Of a DNA stretch of 37,834 nt, positions 15,118 to 23,386 are shown one piece after another. Numbering within the stretch: position 1 is the first letter of the stretch; each line of letters begins with the position of its first letter. Position numbers and translations under genes: made by a program. Source of the stretch: Planctomycetaceae bacterium (lineage in GTDB: Bacteria; Planctomycetota; Phycisphaerae; SM23-33); contig JBDKTA010000031.1 of the NCBI GenBank assembly GCA_039680605.1, positions 1 to 37,834 of the forward strand. Reading direction: 5' to 3'. The notes under the pieces were generated by a model that saw nothing but the letters and a program-made list of their open reading frames with translations, made no database searches and was not told where the DNA came from.

Positions 15118-15497
15118 GATTCATAATCCCGGCGGCACGTGGTCCGCTGATGCGGCGGCAGGGCCGAGGCGCGCCCGGCGAAGTGCTCATCGAGCCAGCC
15201 GACCCCCAGCCGCGGTCGGCGAGTGGCGATACCGTCGACATACATCTCCCGGCGGGCGTAATTGGACGGAATGTGGGCGTCGAAGAAGCACTCCACGCAG
15301 ATGCTGTCGGTGCGATAGATCCGCTTCCTGATGCTGATGAGGTGCCCGGACGGGCCGCGGTACCACGGGTCGCCGAACGTCTGACCGCAATGCTCACACG
15401 TAAACCCCGAGCGCCTCAGCCCACTTGGGCCGGCGAGCACCTCTGCGGGGGAGGTTCTGCCGGTTGTCCTGATAACACACGCTACCATCCGATTCAC
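15114..15497 (-). CDS. small zinc-ribbon-like protein B, 127 aa
   Basis: The product contains two CxxC pairs, CEHC and CVEC, about 30 residues apart (FTCEHCGQTF ... DSICVECFF), suggesting one bound zinc, with basic residues between them (RKRIYR). The C-terminal part is polar. I favour the GTG at 15,497 (VNRMVACVIRTTG), which has AGGAG nine nt upstream; it overlaps the preceding gene by 104 nt in another frame, so a later start is possible. It is coupled by ATGA to the ParB-like gene. A DNA- or RNA-binding role is plausible. The family is not recognised. Confidence 0.6.
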   Translation of the reverse strand: MNRMVACVIRTTGRTSPAEVLAGPSGLRRSGFTCEHCGQTFGDPWYRGPSGHLISIRKRIYRTDSICVECFFDAHIPSNYARREMYVDGIATRRPRLGVGWLDEHFAGRASALPPHQRTTCRRDYES

Positions 15498-15744
15498 CGA
15501 TCCTTTCTCCTGCCACATTGAAAGCCGCCAGAAGCATCTGGTGGTCCAGATCCGAAACCACGTCACACATTTCCACGCCCGGGTCGCCGAGGGCGTCATC
15601 CGGCGGGGACGCCGTCGTTTCAGCAGGGCGCAGTTCGGCCAGCCGCTTGCTGCTGACGAAGCGCGCCCCGCATGCGGGGCACCCCCTGGGCTTGTTGCTG
15701 ACCCATCGCTGCTGCCACTTGCAGATCGAACAGATGATCGTCAC
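15394..15744 (-). CDS. small zinc-ribbon-like protein A, 116 aa
   Basis: Two CxxC knuckles at the N-terminus (CSICKWQQRW ... GCPACGARF, residues about 5-28) make a compact zinc-ribbon, followed by an acidic, polar region (DDALGDPGVEMCDVVSDLDHQM) and a basic tail (NRQNLPRRGARRPKW). It starts with GTG at 15,744, directly after the TGA of the preceding gene, with GGAG nine nt upstream. It lies at the operon's promoter-proximal end with another zinc-ribbon protein, so a regulatory or small-terminase-like role is conceivable; I cannot name a family. Confidence 0.6.
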   Translation of the reverse strand: MTIICSICKWQQRWVSNKPRGCPACGARFVSSKRLAELRPAETTASPPDDALGDPGVEMCDVVSDLDHQMLLAAFNVAGERIGESDGSVCYQDNRQNLPRRGARRPKWAEALGVYV

Positions 15745-16113
15745 TCAACACATCTCCACTGCGATCGTCAGACGCATCCGCGCGCGGTCCGTGCCCGAAC
15801 ATTGGCGCAGATGAACCGCCGCCTTGAGGTCCTCCATGCCCCGCAAAGTCCGTAATGTGCATCCTTGCCGCACCGCAGAGCACACCATCGCCGCCACGCG
15901 GTGCTGCTGGGCTTCCAGTGCCAGAATCGCCGCCGCGGTCAACTGGTCCGGGTCCAGGTCCAGGTCCAGGTCCGCCGGGCCCGCCACCGCAATCTCGGCA
16001 ACAACATTCAGAGCCATCATCGAGCGGGCGCGGGCTGGACCGGCAGACCACATCGAACGGTCAAAGTCGTATTGAGCCCGCACGGTCTTGAGGCTCACCT
16101 CGCCGGCCGTCAA
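15745..16113 (-). CDS. hypothetical first gene of the phage operon, 122 aa
   Basis: The protein (TTG start as drawn, MTAGEVSLKTVRAQYDFDRSMW) is largely helical and ends with LKAAVHLRQCSGTDRARMRLTIAVEMC. An acidic LDLDLDPD stretch is encoded by a CCAGGT hexamer repeat at about 15,950-15,972. The start is uncertain: the frame stays open with protein-like sequence (LLTGRTHPDEP, GDRLEAAGQRLAW) back to a TAA at 16,237-16,239, yet contains no ATG, GTG or TTG in that extension. It is the first gene behind the minus-strand promoter at about 16,300. A small terminase or regulator is possible, but no motif supports either. Confidence 0.5.
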   Translation of the reverse strand: MTAGEVSLKTVRAQYDFDRSMWSAGPARARSMMALNVVAEIAVAGPADLDLDLDPDQLTAAAILALEAQQHRVAAMVCSAVRQGCTLRTLRGMEDLKAAVHLRQCSGTDRARMRLTIAVEMC

Positions 16114-16285
16114 TGCCCAAGCCAGCCTCTGCCCCGCCGCTTCCAGACGATCACCGCCGGCAGGTTCATCAGGATGCGTCCGGCCAGTCAGAAGGTCGTC
16201 TCCGCCCAGGGTCTCACGTGTTCGCCAACACCCGCATTATAGCGCCTGGACGGCCGAGGCAAGTAATTTTGCTACGTTGGCAACT

Positions 16286-16314
16286 ATTTTATATTACGTA
16301 ACATCTTGAGTCAA
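16286..16314 (-). promoter_or_regulatory. probable promoter of the phage operon
   Basis: Read on the minus strand, TTGACT (16,309-16,314) and TAAAAT (16,286-16,291) are separated by exactly 17 nt, matching a sigma-70-type promoter. The palindrome TTACGTAA lies inside the spacer, where a bound repressor would block polymerase. Transcription would start near 16,280, about 165 nt before the first gene as drawn. Confidence 0.5.
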
Positions 16315-16335
16315 AAGATTTTTTGCAGAAATGCC

Positions 16336-16364
16336 TTGTCTTCAATAAATTAATTTTCTATAAT
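16336..16364 (+). promoter_or_regulatory. promoter of the repressor gene
   Basis: TTGTCT (16,336-16,341) and a perfect TATAAT (16,359-16,364) are spaced by 17 nt. The repressor ATG begins at 16,373, only 8 nt after the -10 box, so the expected transcription start is within about two bases of the start codon and the message should be leaderless or nearly so. No Shine-Dalgarno precedes the ATG, in agreement. Confidence 0.65.
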
Positions 16365-16372
16365 GTGGACAC

Positions 16373-17206
16373 ATGGTAAATGGGAATAACGTAAGAAAAG
16401 CCCGTAAGTCGCTGGCGATGACCCAGTCTGAGCTCGCCGCACGGTGCCGCTGCGCTACCAATACCATCGGGCGTATCGAACGCGACCAACTTCAGCCCAG
16501 TGCGGCACTTGCACAGCAGATCGCCCAGACCCTCGGCGTTCCGCTGGAATTTCTGGAAACAGGCAGCGACCCAGGCCGCCCGTCTCAGAGCGGCCATCTC
16601 AGGAGCGTCCTGCACCTGCTGGTGGAAAAGCTCTCGGATGAAGAGATGTCCCAGCTGGCGCCGGCGATGGGATACGCACCGCGTCGCAGGCCCTCGCCCG
16701 CAGCGGCTGAACCGGCCCTGCCGCCGGGGTTCGATATCGTCGACGTCGAACAGCTCCCGGCGGATTGGCCCAGCCAGTACCTTCCGATCATCGGGCGTCT
16801 GGCAGCCGGTCAAGGGCTCGACACGACCGAGGCGGAATCATACCCAGCGGGTCTGGCGTACCAGTACCTTCGCTACGCCGGAGCGCCGCACAACGCCTTC
16901 GCGCTGATCATCGAGGGGCAATCGATGCTGCCCCGCTTCTGCCACGGCGACGTGGTGATCGTGGACCCCAATCACACGGTCGATGGCGGGATATGCGCGG
17001 TCTTGACCGACGACGGCACCGGACAGCGCAGCGCCCGGCTCAAGAGGCTCGTCGTCGAGGGTTCGCAGGCGCACCTGGAGAGTCTCAACCCGGCGTACCC
17101 CAGCGTGACGCTGCCGTCGCAGCGGGTGCAGGCGTACGCCATCTGGCGGCACCTGACCTTGTCGGTCGCCCAGCCGCACGGTTCGGCCGGTTACCGCTGG
17201 CTATAA
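16373..17206 (+). CDS. CI/LexA-like phage repressor (XRE HTH + S24 peptidase), 277 aa
   Basis: Residues about 5-62 form an XRE helix-turn-helix (VRKARKSLAMTQSELAARC ... TNTIGRIERDQLQPS). A linker leads to an S24/LexA-type domain: the likely self-cleavage site is Ala145-Gly146 in IIGRLAAGQG, the nucleophile is Ser184 in EGQSMLP, and the general base is Lys224 in ARLKRL. Such repressors keep the lytic operon off and are inactivated by RecA-stimulated self-cleavage after DNA damage. All catalytic residues are present, so it should be inducible. It is divergent from the structural operon and has a strong promoter giving a leaderless transcript, as for lambda cI maintenance transcription. Confidence 0.88.
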   Translation: MVNGNNVRKARKSLAMTQSELAARCRCATNTIGRIERDQLQPSAALAQQIAQTLGVPLEFLETGSDPGRPSQSGHLRSVLHLLVEKLSDEEMSQLAPAMGYAPRRRPSPAAAEPALPPGFDIVDVEQLPADWPSQYLPIIGRLAAGQGLDTTEAESYPAGLAYQYLRYAGAPHNAFALIIEGQSMLPRFCHGDVVIVDPNHTVDGGICAVLTDDGTGQRSARLKRLVVEGSQAHLESLNPAYPSVTLPSQRVQAYAIWRHLTLSVAQPHGSAGYRWL

Positions 17207-17545
17207 AAAAGGCCGCTGCCCATTTCAGATTTTGGCTCGCGGATTGAGTTTTGGCCCCAGAGGGGCCTACGTGCTTAGCCCAGGGCGCGGGGCGAGCGAA
17301 GCGACCCCAAGCCCTGGGAATGATGCGCAGAGTCAATGAGCCCCGGAGGGGCGGCCGTGACGATCGCAGACAACTACGTCCGCCCCGCCGGGGCTCCATT
17401 GGGGGGCGCCCTGGGCTAAGAACGCTTTGCCCCTACGGGGCAATGCAGCCCCGCTGAGGTTATGCAAAGTCCTCTGTCTCTGTGGCCCACTCTTGAGATA
17501 ATCCATCCGATCATGACTGACAGTCTGACTATGATCTGCCGGGAA
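17207..17545. repeat. gap with a nested palindromic element between prophage-like region and metK
   Basis: No gene is seen in these 339 nt. A 15-bp perfect inverted repeat (CTTAGCCCAGGGCGC at 17,274-17,288 and its complement at 17,406-17,420) encloses a second stem, GAGCCCCGG/CCGGGGCTC (17,338-17,346 and 17,388-17,396). A GGCCCC-AGA-GGGGCC hairpin lies just outside at 17,253-17,267. The whole can fold as a cruciform. The repressor stop and the end of the phage-like genes lie immediately left, so this is the most likely place for the element's right boundary. Confidence 0.8.
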
Positions 17546-17550
17546 GAAAA

Positions 17551-17588
17551 CAAAAACGCGGAGGAAACCGTTGGGTTTTCTCCGCGTC
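17551..17588 (-). terminator. intrinsic terminator of metK
   Basis: On the minus strand ACGCGGAGAAAACC pairs with GGTTTCCTCCGCGT around a short loop, followed directly by TTTTTGTTTTC. It starts about 30 nt after the metK stop codon (17,618), as expected for a rho-independent terminator. Confidence 0.85.
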
Positions 17589-17617
17589 TTTGACTTTTGC
17601 TGAGGGATAACGGCCGA

Positions 17618-18832
17618 TTACAGCTTGCAGGCCGCGCGGAGCTTGGCGACCATGTCGGTCTTTTCCCAGGTGAACCCGTTTCCGCTTCGGCCGAAATGCC
17701 CGTCGTGGGCGGTGGGCTGATAGATCGGTCGCAGCAGGTCGAGCTTCTTGATGATATCGCTGGGGGTCAGCGGGAACAGTTCTCCGACAGCCTTGGCGAT
17801 CAGGCGTTCGGGAACTCGGGCGGTGCCTTCGCAGTCGACCAGGACGCTGATGGGCTCGGCGATGCCGATGGCGTAGGAAAGCTGCACTTCGCAGATGTCG
17901 GCCAGGCGGGCCGCCACCACGTTCTTGGCGATGTAGCGGGCCATGTAGCTGGCCGAGCGGTCGACCTTGGAGGGGTCCTTTCCGGAGAAGGCCCCGCCGC
18001 CGTGGGCGCCGCGACCGCCGTAGGTGTCGACGATGATCTTGCGACCGGTCAGACCGGTGTCGCCGTGGGGACCGCCGATGACGAATCGGCCGGTCGGATT
18101 GATGTGGAACAGGATGCGGTTATTCCACATCTTCGGGCATTCGGCCATCACCACCGGGCGAATGATTTTCTCGACGATTTCCTTGCGGGCCTTGTCGTCC
18201 ATGTTGCCGGTGCGGGGATTGATGACGGCTTCGGTGTGCTGCGTGGAGACCACCACGGTGTGAATGCGGGTGGGGACGTTGTCGACGTATTCGATGGTGA
18301 CCTGGCTCTTGCCGTCGGGTCGCAGCCACTTGATGACGCCCTGCTCGCGCGCTTCGCTCAGGCGGGCGCTGAGGCGGTGGGCCAGGTGGATGGGCAGGGG
18401 CATCAGGGCCTTGGTCTCGTTGCAGGCGAATCCGAACATCAGCCCCTGGTCGCCGGCGCCCTGGGCTTTCTTCTTGCCGCCGGTGACGCCCTGGCAGATG
18501 TCCTGGCTCTGGCTGTGCAGAGCCCGCAGGACGGTGCAGGCGCGGTAGTCGAACCCGGTCGTCGGGTCGTCGTATCCGATGGACTTGATGGTGTCGCGGG
18601 CGGTCTGCTCGACCTGGAGCAGGGCCTCTTCGGCTTTGTGGTTGTGTACCGTCACTTCGCCGGCGATGACCACCAGACCGGTGGAAACAAGCGTTTCGCA
18701 GGCGACGCGGGCGGCGGGGTCCTGGCGGATGAGGCTGTCCAGAACGGCATCGCTGACCTGGTCGGCCACTTTGTCGGGGTGTCCCTTGGTGACGGATTCG
18801 CTGGTAAACAGGTGAACTCGGTTGTTGGCCAT
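17618..18832 (-). CDS. metK: S-adenosylmethionine synthetase, 404 aa
   Basis: The enzyme makes S-adenosylmethionine from methionine and ATP in the cytoplasm. The signature motifs are present: [18 protein letters not shown] at the N-terminus (GHPDK residues 17-21), [15 protein letters not shown] in the middle, and [20 protein letters not shown] followed by [17 protein letters not shown] in the C-terminal domain. The 404-aa length is close to the usual 380-400. The start MANNRVHLF has GAGGA 6 nt upstream; upstream ATGs lack this. No SAM- or methionine-sensing riboswitch is evident in its leader. It is monocistronic with its own terminator and divergent from the next gene. Confidence 0.96.
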   Translation of the reverse strand: MANNRVHLFTSESVTKGHPDKVADQVSDAVLDSLIRQDPAARVACETLVSTGLVVIAGEVTVHNHKAEEALLQVEQTARDTIKSIGYDDPTTGFDYRACTVLRALHSQSQDICQGVTGGKKKAQGAGDQGLMFGFACNETKALMPLPIHLAHRLSARLSEAREQGVIKWLRPDGKSQVTIEYVDNVPTRIHTVVVSTQHTEAVINPRTGNMDDKARKEIVEKIIRPVVMAECPKMWNNRILFHINPTGRFVIGGPHGDTGLTGRKIIVDTYGGRGAHGGGAFSGKDPSKVDRSASYMARYIAKNVVAARLADICEVQLSYAIGIAEPISVLVDCEGTARVPERLIAKAVGELFPLTPSDIIKKLDLLRPIYQPTAHDGHFGRSGNGFTWEKTDMVAKLRAACKL

Positions 18833-19017
18833 AATCGTCCTCATATAGGCTGGCCCGTGCGTCGGCCCGGGCACATCAGGCAAGCCGTAAAGTGTACGGT
18901 CTTGGAGGCCCACAAACAAGCTCCCCCTGCCGAAAGTTGCAAGGGGCTCCCCCGCGGGGGCTCCACTTGGTACACTCGCCCGCGGCGGATCGGCCCCCTA
19001 CAAAAGGACAACACCCG

Positions 19018-20088
19018 ATGGACCTGGCGTTCAAGCCCAACCTCGACGACGCGCTGCTGCACTGGCAGGCGTTCTGGAACAAGGACCTCATCAAGCGTCC
19101 CTGCGTGAGCATCACCTGCGTCAAGGACGGCGCCAAAGACGTGCAGGGCTATCCCTGGCAGTTCATGCCCGACGCCGACTACGACGACATCCTGAACAAG
19201 GCCGAGGCGTTCATGTCGAAGATCTACTACGCCGCCGAGGCCATGCCCTATTGCGGACCCTCCTTCGGGCCCGACCAGGTGGCCGCCTTCGTCGGGGCGC
19301 GCCTGGACAGCTCGCCCGACAGCAACAGCACGACCTGGTCGGCGCCCTTCGTCGAAGACTGGAACGACGTGCTGCCGCTGGAGCTCGGGGCCGGCAACGA
19401 CTCGTGGGCGCGCATGCTCGACATGTGCCGCAAGACCGCCGCACGCGGAGCCGGAAAGTTCCTGGTGGGCATGCTCGACATGCACTCGAACTTCGACTGG
19501 CTGGCCGCCATCCGCCGGCCCGACCGCCTGTGCATGGACCTGATCGACACGCCCGAGCTGGTGCGCGCCGCCATGGACAACGTCCGCCGACTTTACCGCG
19601 AAATGTACGATGCGCTCTACGAAGCCGGCGGCATGGCCGGACGCGGAACCATCGGCTGGCTGCCGTACTTCTGCGAGGGTCGCTATGCGGCCGTGCAGTG
19701 CGACTTCTGCCTGCTGCTGTCGCCGGCGCAGTTCAACGAGTTCGTCCTGCCGGCCCTGACGGAGGAGTGCGACTACCTCGACCACAGCGTCTACCACTAC
19801 GACGGCCGTGGGGCTTTGGCGCACTTCGACGCCATCACGGGCATCAAGAGCCTCGACTCGATCCAGTGGACGATCTCCGCCGGCGACGAGAAGCCCTCGA
19901 TGCTGCAGTGGGTGGACCTGCTCCAGCGATTCCAGGCCGCAGGCAAGAGCCTCTATGTCGGCTGCAGTTTCGACGAGCTCAAAGTCCTCCACCCCCAGCT
20001 CAAGCCCAACCTGGTCTTCTACGCCATGGGCGCCAAGGATCAGCGCCAGGCCGACGAGATCGTCAAGTGGCTGGAGCAGAATACCTGA
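19018..20088 (+). CDS. uroporphyrinogen decarboxylase (URO-D) superfamily protein, 356 aa
   Basis: The sequence has the TIM-barrel style of the URO-D superfamily: an N-terminal LDDALLHWQAFWNKDLIKRP, a substrate-face DWNDVLPLELG, the middle YEAGGMAGRGTIGWLPYF, FNEFVLPALTEECDYLDHSVYH, then ALAHFDAITGIKSLDSIQW and a C-terminal GCSFDELKVLHP. It resembles the planctomycete paralogues and methyltransferase-like members (MtaA/CmuA type) more than genuine HemE, and lacks a clear HemE N-terminal FRQAG motif. So a heme role should not be assumed; one-carbon or methyl transfer is possible. The ATG follows AAAAGGA about 10 nt upstream. It is divergent from metK. Confidence 0.75.
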   Translation: MDLAFKPNLDDALLHWQAFWNKDLIKRPCVSITCVKDGAKDVQGYPWQFMPDADYDDILNKAEAFMSKIYYAAEAMPYCGPSFGPDQVAAFVGARLDSSPDSNSTTWSAPFVEDWNDVLPLELGAGNDSWARMLDMCRKTAARGAGKFLVGMLDMHSNFDWLAAIRRPDRLCMDLIDTPELVRAAMDNVRRLYREMYDALYEAGGMAGRGTIGWLPYFCEGRYAAVQCDFCLLLSPAQFNEFVLPALTEECDYLDHSVYHYDGRGALAHFDAITGIKSLDSIQWTISAGDEKPSMLQWVDLLQRFQAAGKSLYVGCSFDELKVLHPQLKPNLVFYAMGAKDQRQADEIVKWLEQNT

Positions 20089-20097
20089 GGGGCGAAA

Positions 20098-20236
20098 GCT
20101 CAAAATCCTAAGCACTAAATTCTAAATAAATTCAAAACAACAATGATCCAATGAATCAAACGCGGCAGGCGCCATCATTTGAGTTTCTGATTTGTAATTT
20201 GCGGTTTGCTTAGGATTTAGAAATTAGAAATTAGGT
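20098..20236. repeat. AT-rich inverted repeat (CTAAGCACTAAATT type)
   Basis: The 154-nt gap between two convergent genes holds ATCCTAAGCACTAAATTCTA on the left and GCTTAGGATTTAGAAATTAG on the right, complementary over much of their length, with an AT-rich centre. It resembles the element at 10,999 in style. It lies 3' of both genes and could act as a bidirectional transcript end. No gene is present. Confidence 0.75.
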
Positions 20237-20242
20237 TTGCCA

Positions 20243-21094
20243 TCACGCCCGCGGCGGGAGGCGCCAGAGGTCCTCGTCGCGGATGCCTACGCTTTCCAGC
20301 AGCGGCGCGAGCTCGCTGTAGCGGCTGTCGTAGGGGCGAAGGTGGCGGTCGGAGCCGGTGGCGAGCTTGACGCCTCGGCTCTTGAGCCAGGCCATGTACT
20401 CGATGTACTGCTGCTTCCAGGCCGCCGGATAATGCCACGTCAGCGCCACGCCGGGGTTGATCTCGGCGGCCGTGCCCGTTTGCACCAGCGCCGCGGCCAG
20501 CTCTTCGTGCATGGTGCGCGGGATCACGCGGAAGTCGTCGAACCATGGCAGCGTGCTGAACGAGCCGTCGGCGTTGGCGAACCCGCTCGACCACCACCAC
20601 GGATGCGCCAGGATGTCCACCAGCGGATGCGCCGCCAGAAACAGGTACTGGCGGAAGTGCGCCTCGATGATCGGCCAGCGCTCCTTCGCCGTGCCCTTGG
20701 CCCCGTGCGCTGCCCCGATGACATACTCGATGCCCAGCTCTTCCACGTCCGCGGCAGTCAGGTCGATCGCCAGGGCTCCCCCGCCGGGGCCGACATCGCC
20801 CGCGCCGTAGTCGCCCGTGACGCGACCGGCCGCAATCTCGTCAACCTCCCACTGCCGCAGGCACGTGGCCTCGACGCCAAAATGAAATCGCGGCGAGGGA
20901 TCGCACGCCAGGAACGCCTCGCGCGACAAACGCAGGTCCGGAAGGTTCAGCCGCGTGTGCAGATGGTCGGTCAGGCCGAAATCGGTAATCCCCTGCGCCG
21001 CGGCGCCGGCGACGATCTCGGCCACGCTCATGCCGGTGCTGCGGCAGTCGCAAGAGGCCACGGAGTGAATGTGCCAGTCGGTCGTCAGTCTCAC
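20243..21094 (-). CDS. PHP-domain metal-dependent phosphoesterase, 283 aa
   Basis: The N-terminal DWHIHSVASCD (D6, H8, H10) is the first metal motif of the PHP family, followed by FGLTDHLHTR, FGVEATCL, VIGAAHG, DILAHPWW and a final GSDRHLRPYD; together these are the metal-binding set of histidinol-phosphatase-like PHP enzymes. They hydrolyse phosphoesters with two or three divalent metals. Histidinol phosphatase of histidine synthesis is one possibility, but no his genes are near, and PHP proteins with other substrates are common. Convergent to the URO-D-like gene and divergent from the DUF5703 gene. Confidence 0.8.
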   Translation of the reverse strand: MRLTTDWHIHSVASCDCRSTGMSVAEIVAGAAAQGITDFGLTDHLHTRLNLPDLRLSREAFLACDPSPRFHFGVEATCLRQWEVDEIAAGRVTGDYGAGDVGPGGGALAIDLTAADVEELGIEYVIGAAHGAKGTAKERWPIIEAHFRQYLFLAAHPLVDILAHPWWWSSGFANADGSFSTLPWFDDFRVIPRTMHEELAAALVQTGTAAEINPGVALTWHYPAAWKQQYIEYMAWLKSRGVKLATGSDRHLRPYDSRYSELAPLLESVGIRDEDLWRLPPRA

Positions 21095-21226
21095 GGGCGT
21101 ATCCTTTGAGCTTGCAGCGACTGTATCAGATCATTTCCAATTTCCGATTTCCAATTTCCAATTGAAAAACATTTGGGAATGCAGCCGCCGTCGGGCACAA
21201 TTCCGGCTTCATCAGGAGTTCCGGTT

Positions 21227-23386
21227 ATGACACACCCCCCGCAGCAGTACAACGTGATCTGGGACAGCCCCAGCGCCGACTCGGCCGGCTCGATGCCCAT
21301 CGGCAACGGCGACATCGGCGTGAACCTCTGGGCCCAGGCCGCCCGCGACGGCGCGCCGGGCAGCCTCGTGCTGCTGATCAGCAAGACCGACGCCTGGAGC
21401 GAGCAGGGCCAGCTTCTCAAACTCGCCCGCGTGCGCGTGACCTTCACGCCCGACCCGCTGGCCGCGAGCTTGGCCTTCCGCCAGGAACTTTGCCTGCACG
21501 AGGGCCAGATCGTCATCCGCGCCGGCGCGATGACGCTGCGGGCGTGGGTCGACGCCAACAACCCCGCCATCCACATCGAGGCCGACGGCCCCGAGCCGTT
21601 CGAGATGCAGGCCGCCCTCGAATTGTGGCGCACGGAGGCCGCCCAGGCCGGAACGATCAACGGCCTCTCCGGCGACGCGCGCTGCCGCCGCCCGGCGTGT
21701 GCGTACCCCGACACGATCGTCGACGCCGGCGGCGACCGCCTCGTGTGGTACCACCGCAACGAGAGCTCGATCTACGCCGCCAACCTCGAACACCAGGGGC
21801 TGGGCGGCTTCGAGCACAAGGCCGACCCGCTGCTGGGCCGCACGTTCGGCGCGGCCATGCGGGGCGAGGGTCTCGTGCGCCGCGACACGACGCACCTGGC
21901 CGCGGCCGCGCCGGGCAACAAGTTCGTGCTGTCGATCTACCCGCTGTGCGAAGTGACGCCGACGCCCAAGCGATGGCTGGACAATCTCGCCAAGCTGGAA
22001 AAGGCCCAGTCCGCCATCGATATCGAACAGGCCCGCACCGCCCACGCGCAGTGGTGGGACGCGTTCTGGAATCGCAGCTACATCTACATCGACGGCGGCG
22101 AGGACCAAAAAGCCCAGACCGTCTGCCGCAACTACATCCTGCAGCGATGGGTCAGCGCCTGCGGCGGCCGCGGGGCCAGCCCCATCAAGTTCAACGGCTC
22201 GATCTTCTGCTTCGAATACCAGGGCGACCCGGACTACCGCGCCTGGGGCGGGGCATACTGGTGGCAGAACACCCGCCTGCCCTATTGGCCGATGCTCGCC
22301 AGCGGCGACTGGGACATGATGCAGCCGGTCTTCGACATGTACGCCGCGTCGCTGCCGCTGGCCCGCCACCGCACGAAGGTCTGGTTCAAACACGCCGGGG
22401 CGTTCATCCCCGAGACGATGTACTTCTGGGGCCTGCACACCAATGGCGACTACGGCCTCGACCGCACAGGCCTGCGCGTGGGCGACATGACCAACCGCTA
22501 CATCCGCCGCGAGTACACCTCGTCGCCGGAACTGCTGGCGATGATGCTGGATTATTACGAATACACGCTCGACGAAAAGTTCCTCGTCGAGGTGCTCATC
22601 CCCGCCAGCGACGACCTGCTGACCTTCTGGGACCAGCACTACGAGCTCGACGCCGACGGCGCCATGTGCATGTATCCCGCCCAGTCGCTGGAGACCTGGC
22701 AGGACGCCGTGAACCCGACGCCCGACATCGCCGGCCTGGCGTGGGTGCTGGCGCGGCTGGCGTTCTTGCCGCCCAAGGTCATCACGTCCAAGCGCCAGGC
22801 GCTGTGGGACCGCCTTACCGCTAAGGTGCCGCCCCTGCCGGTCAAGCAGGACGAGCAAGGCACGTTCATCCTGCCGGCCGCTCAGACGCTGCAGGACCGC
22901 GGCAACGGCGAGAACCCCGAGCTCTACGCCGTCTTCCCCTTCCGCCTCTTCGGCGTGGGCAAAGAGAACATCGAGGTCGGCCGCGAGACGTACAAGCGCC
23001 GCACCTTCCCCGCGTGCGTCGGATGGCACCAGAACGACACGCAGGCCGCCCTGCTGGGCCTGGCCGAAGAGGCCGCCCGCCAGGTGGCCGAGCGCGCGGG
23101 CAACAAGAACCCCGAGGCGCGGTTCCCGGTCTTCTGGGGACCCAACTTCGACTGGACCCCCGACCAGTGCCATGGCGGCAATCTGCTGATGACGCTCCAG
23201 ACGATGCTCCTGCAAGCCGACGACGGCAAGATCTACCTCCTGCCCGCCTGGCCGAAGGAGTGGAGCGCCGACTTCAAGCTCCGAGCCCCCGGGCGCACGA
23301 CAGTCGAGGCGTCCGTCCGCGACGGGAAGATCGTGTCGCTGACGGTGACGCCAAAGGCGCGGCGGAAGGATGTTGTGGCCGAGTAG
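21227..23386 (+). CDS. DUF5703-type glycoside-hydrolase-like protein, 719 aa
   Basis: The N-terminus YNVIWDSPSADSAGSMPIGN (residues 8-27) followed by GDIGVNLW and LLISKTDAWSEQGQL is characteristic of the DUF5703 N-terminal domain, a beta-sandwich before an (alpha/alpha)6-barrel like GH95 and GH65 enzymes. The barrel carries WWDAFWNRSYIYI, AYWWQNTRLPYWPMLA, LQDRGNGENPELYAVFPFRL and GWHQNDTQAALLGLA; the C-terminus is a jelly-roll-like DGKIYLLPAWPKEW domain. No signal peptide is seen, so it may act inside the cell or by another export route. Likely a carbohydrate-active enzyme; substrate unknown. The start has AGGAG 8 nt upstream; a longer frame upstream is not supported. Confidence 0.78.
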   Translation: MTHPPQQYNVIWDSPSADSAGSMPIGNGDIGVNLWAQAARDGAPGSLVLLISKTDAWSEQGQLLKLARVRVTFTPDPLAASLAFRQELCLHEGQIVIRAGAMTLRAWVDANNPAIHIEADGPEPFEMQAALELWRTEAAQAGTINGLSGDARCRRPACAYPDTIVDAGGDRLVWYHRNESSIYAANLEHQGLGGFEHKADPLLGRTFGAAMRGEGLVRRDTTHLAAAAPGNKFVLSIYPLCEVTPTPKRWLDNLAKLEKAQSAIDIEQARTAHAQWWDAFWNRSYIYIDGGEDQKAQTVCRNYILQRWVSACGGRGASPIKFNGSIFCFEYQGDPDYRAWGGAYWWQNTRLPYWPMLASGDWDMMQPVFDMYAASLPLARHRTKVWFKHAGAFIPETMYFWGLHTNGDYGLDRTGLRVGDMTNRYIRREYTSSPELLAMMLDYYEYTLDEKFLVEVLIPASDDLLTFWDQHYELDADGAMCMYPAQSLETWQDAVNPTPDIAGLAWVLARLAFLPPKVITSKRQALWDRLTAKVPPLPVKQDEQGTFILPAAQTLQDRGNGENPELYAVFPFRLFGVGKENIEVGRETYKRRTFPACVGWHQNDTQAALLGLAEEAARQVAERAGNKNPEARFPVFWGPNFDWTPDQCHGGNLLMTLQTMLLQADDGKIYLLPAWPKEWSADFKLRAPGRTTVEASVRDGKIVSLTVTPKARRKDVVAE

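Larger units (their letters stand above)
16114..16372. promoter_or_regulatory. divergent control region of the phage element
   Basis: This 259-nt region separates the minus-strand operon from the plus-strand repressor. The part from about 16,260 is markedly AT-rich compared with the rest of the window. It contains two near-consensus promoters in opposite directions (listed separately) and two palindromes that could be repressor operators: GTTGGCAAC (16,276-16,284) and TTACGTAA (16,294-16,301). The arrangement resembles the immunity regions of temperate phages. Operator function is inferred only from position and symmetry. Confidence 0.65.

Noticed and set aside
18833-19017. SAM riboswitch in front of metK
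   Set aside because: No SAM-type aptamer pattern could be recognised in the short leader; an FMN riboswitch before ribD was likewise not seen.
19018-20088. hemE (uroporphyrinogen decarboxylase proper)
   Set aside because: The sequence is of the superfamily but lacks the clear HemE N-terminal signature, and no heme genes are near.
21212-23215. Long minus-strand frame opposite the DUF5703 gene
   Set aside because: Antisense shadow; the plus strand carries the recognised domain motifs.
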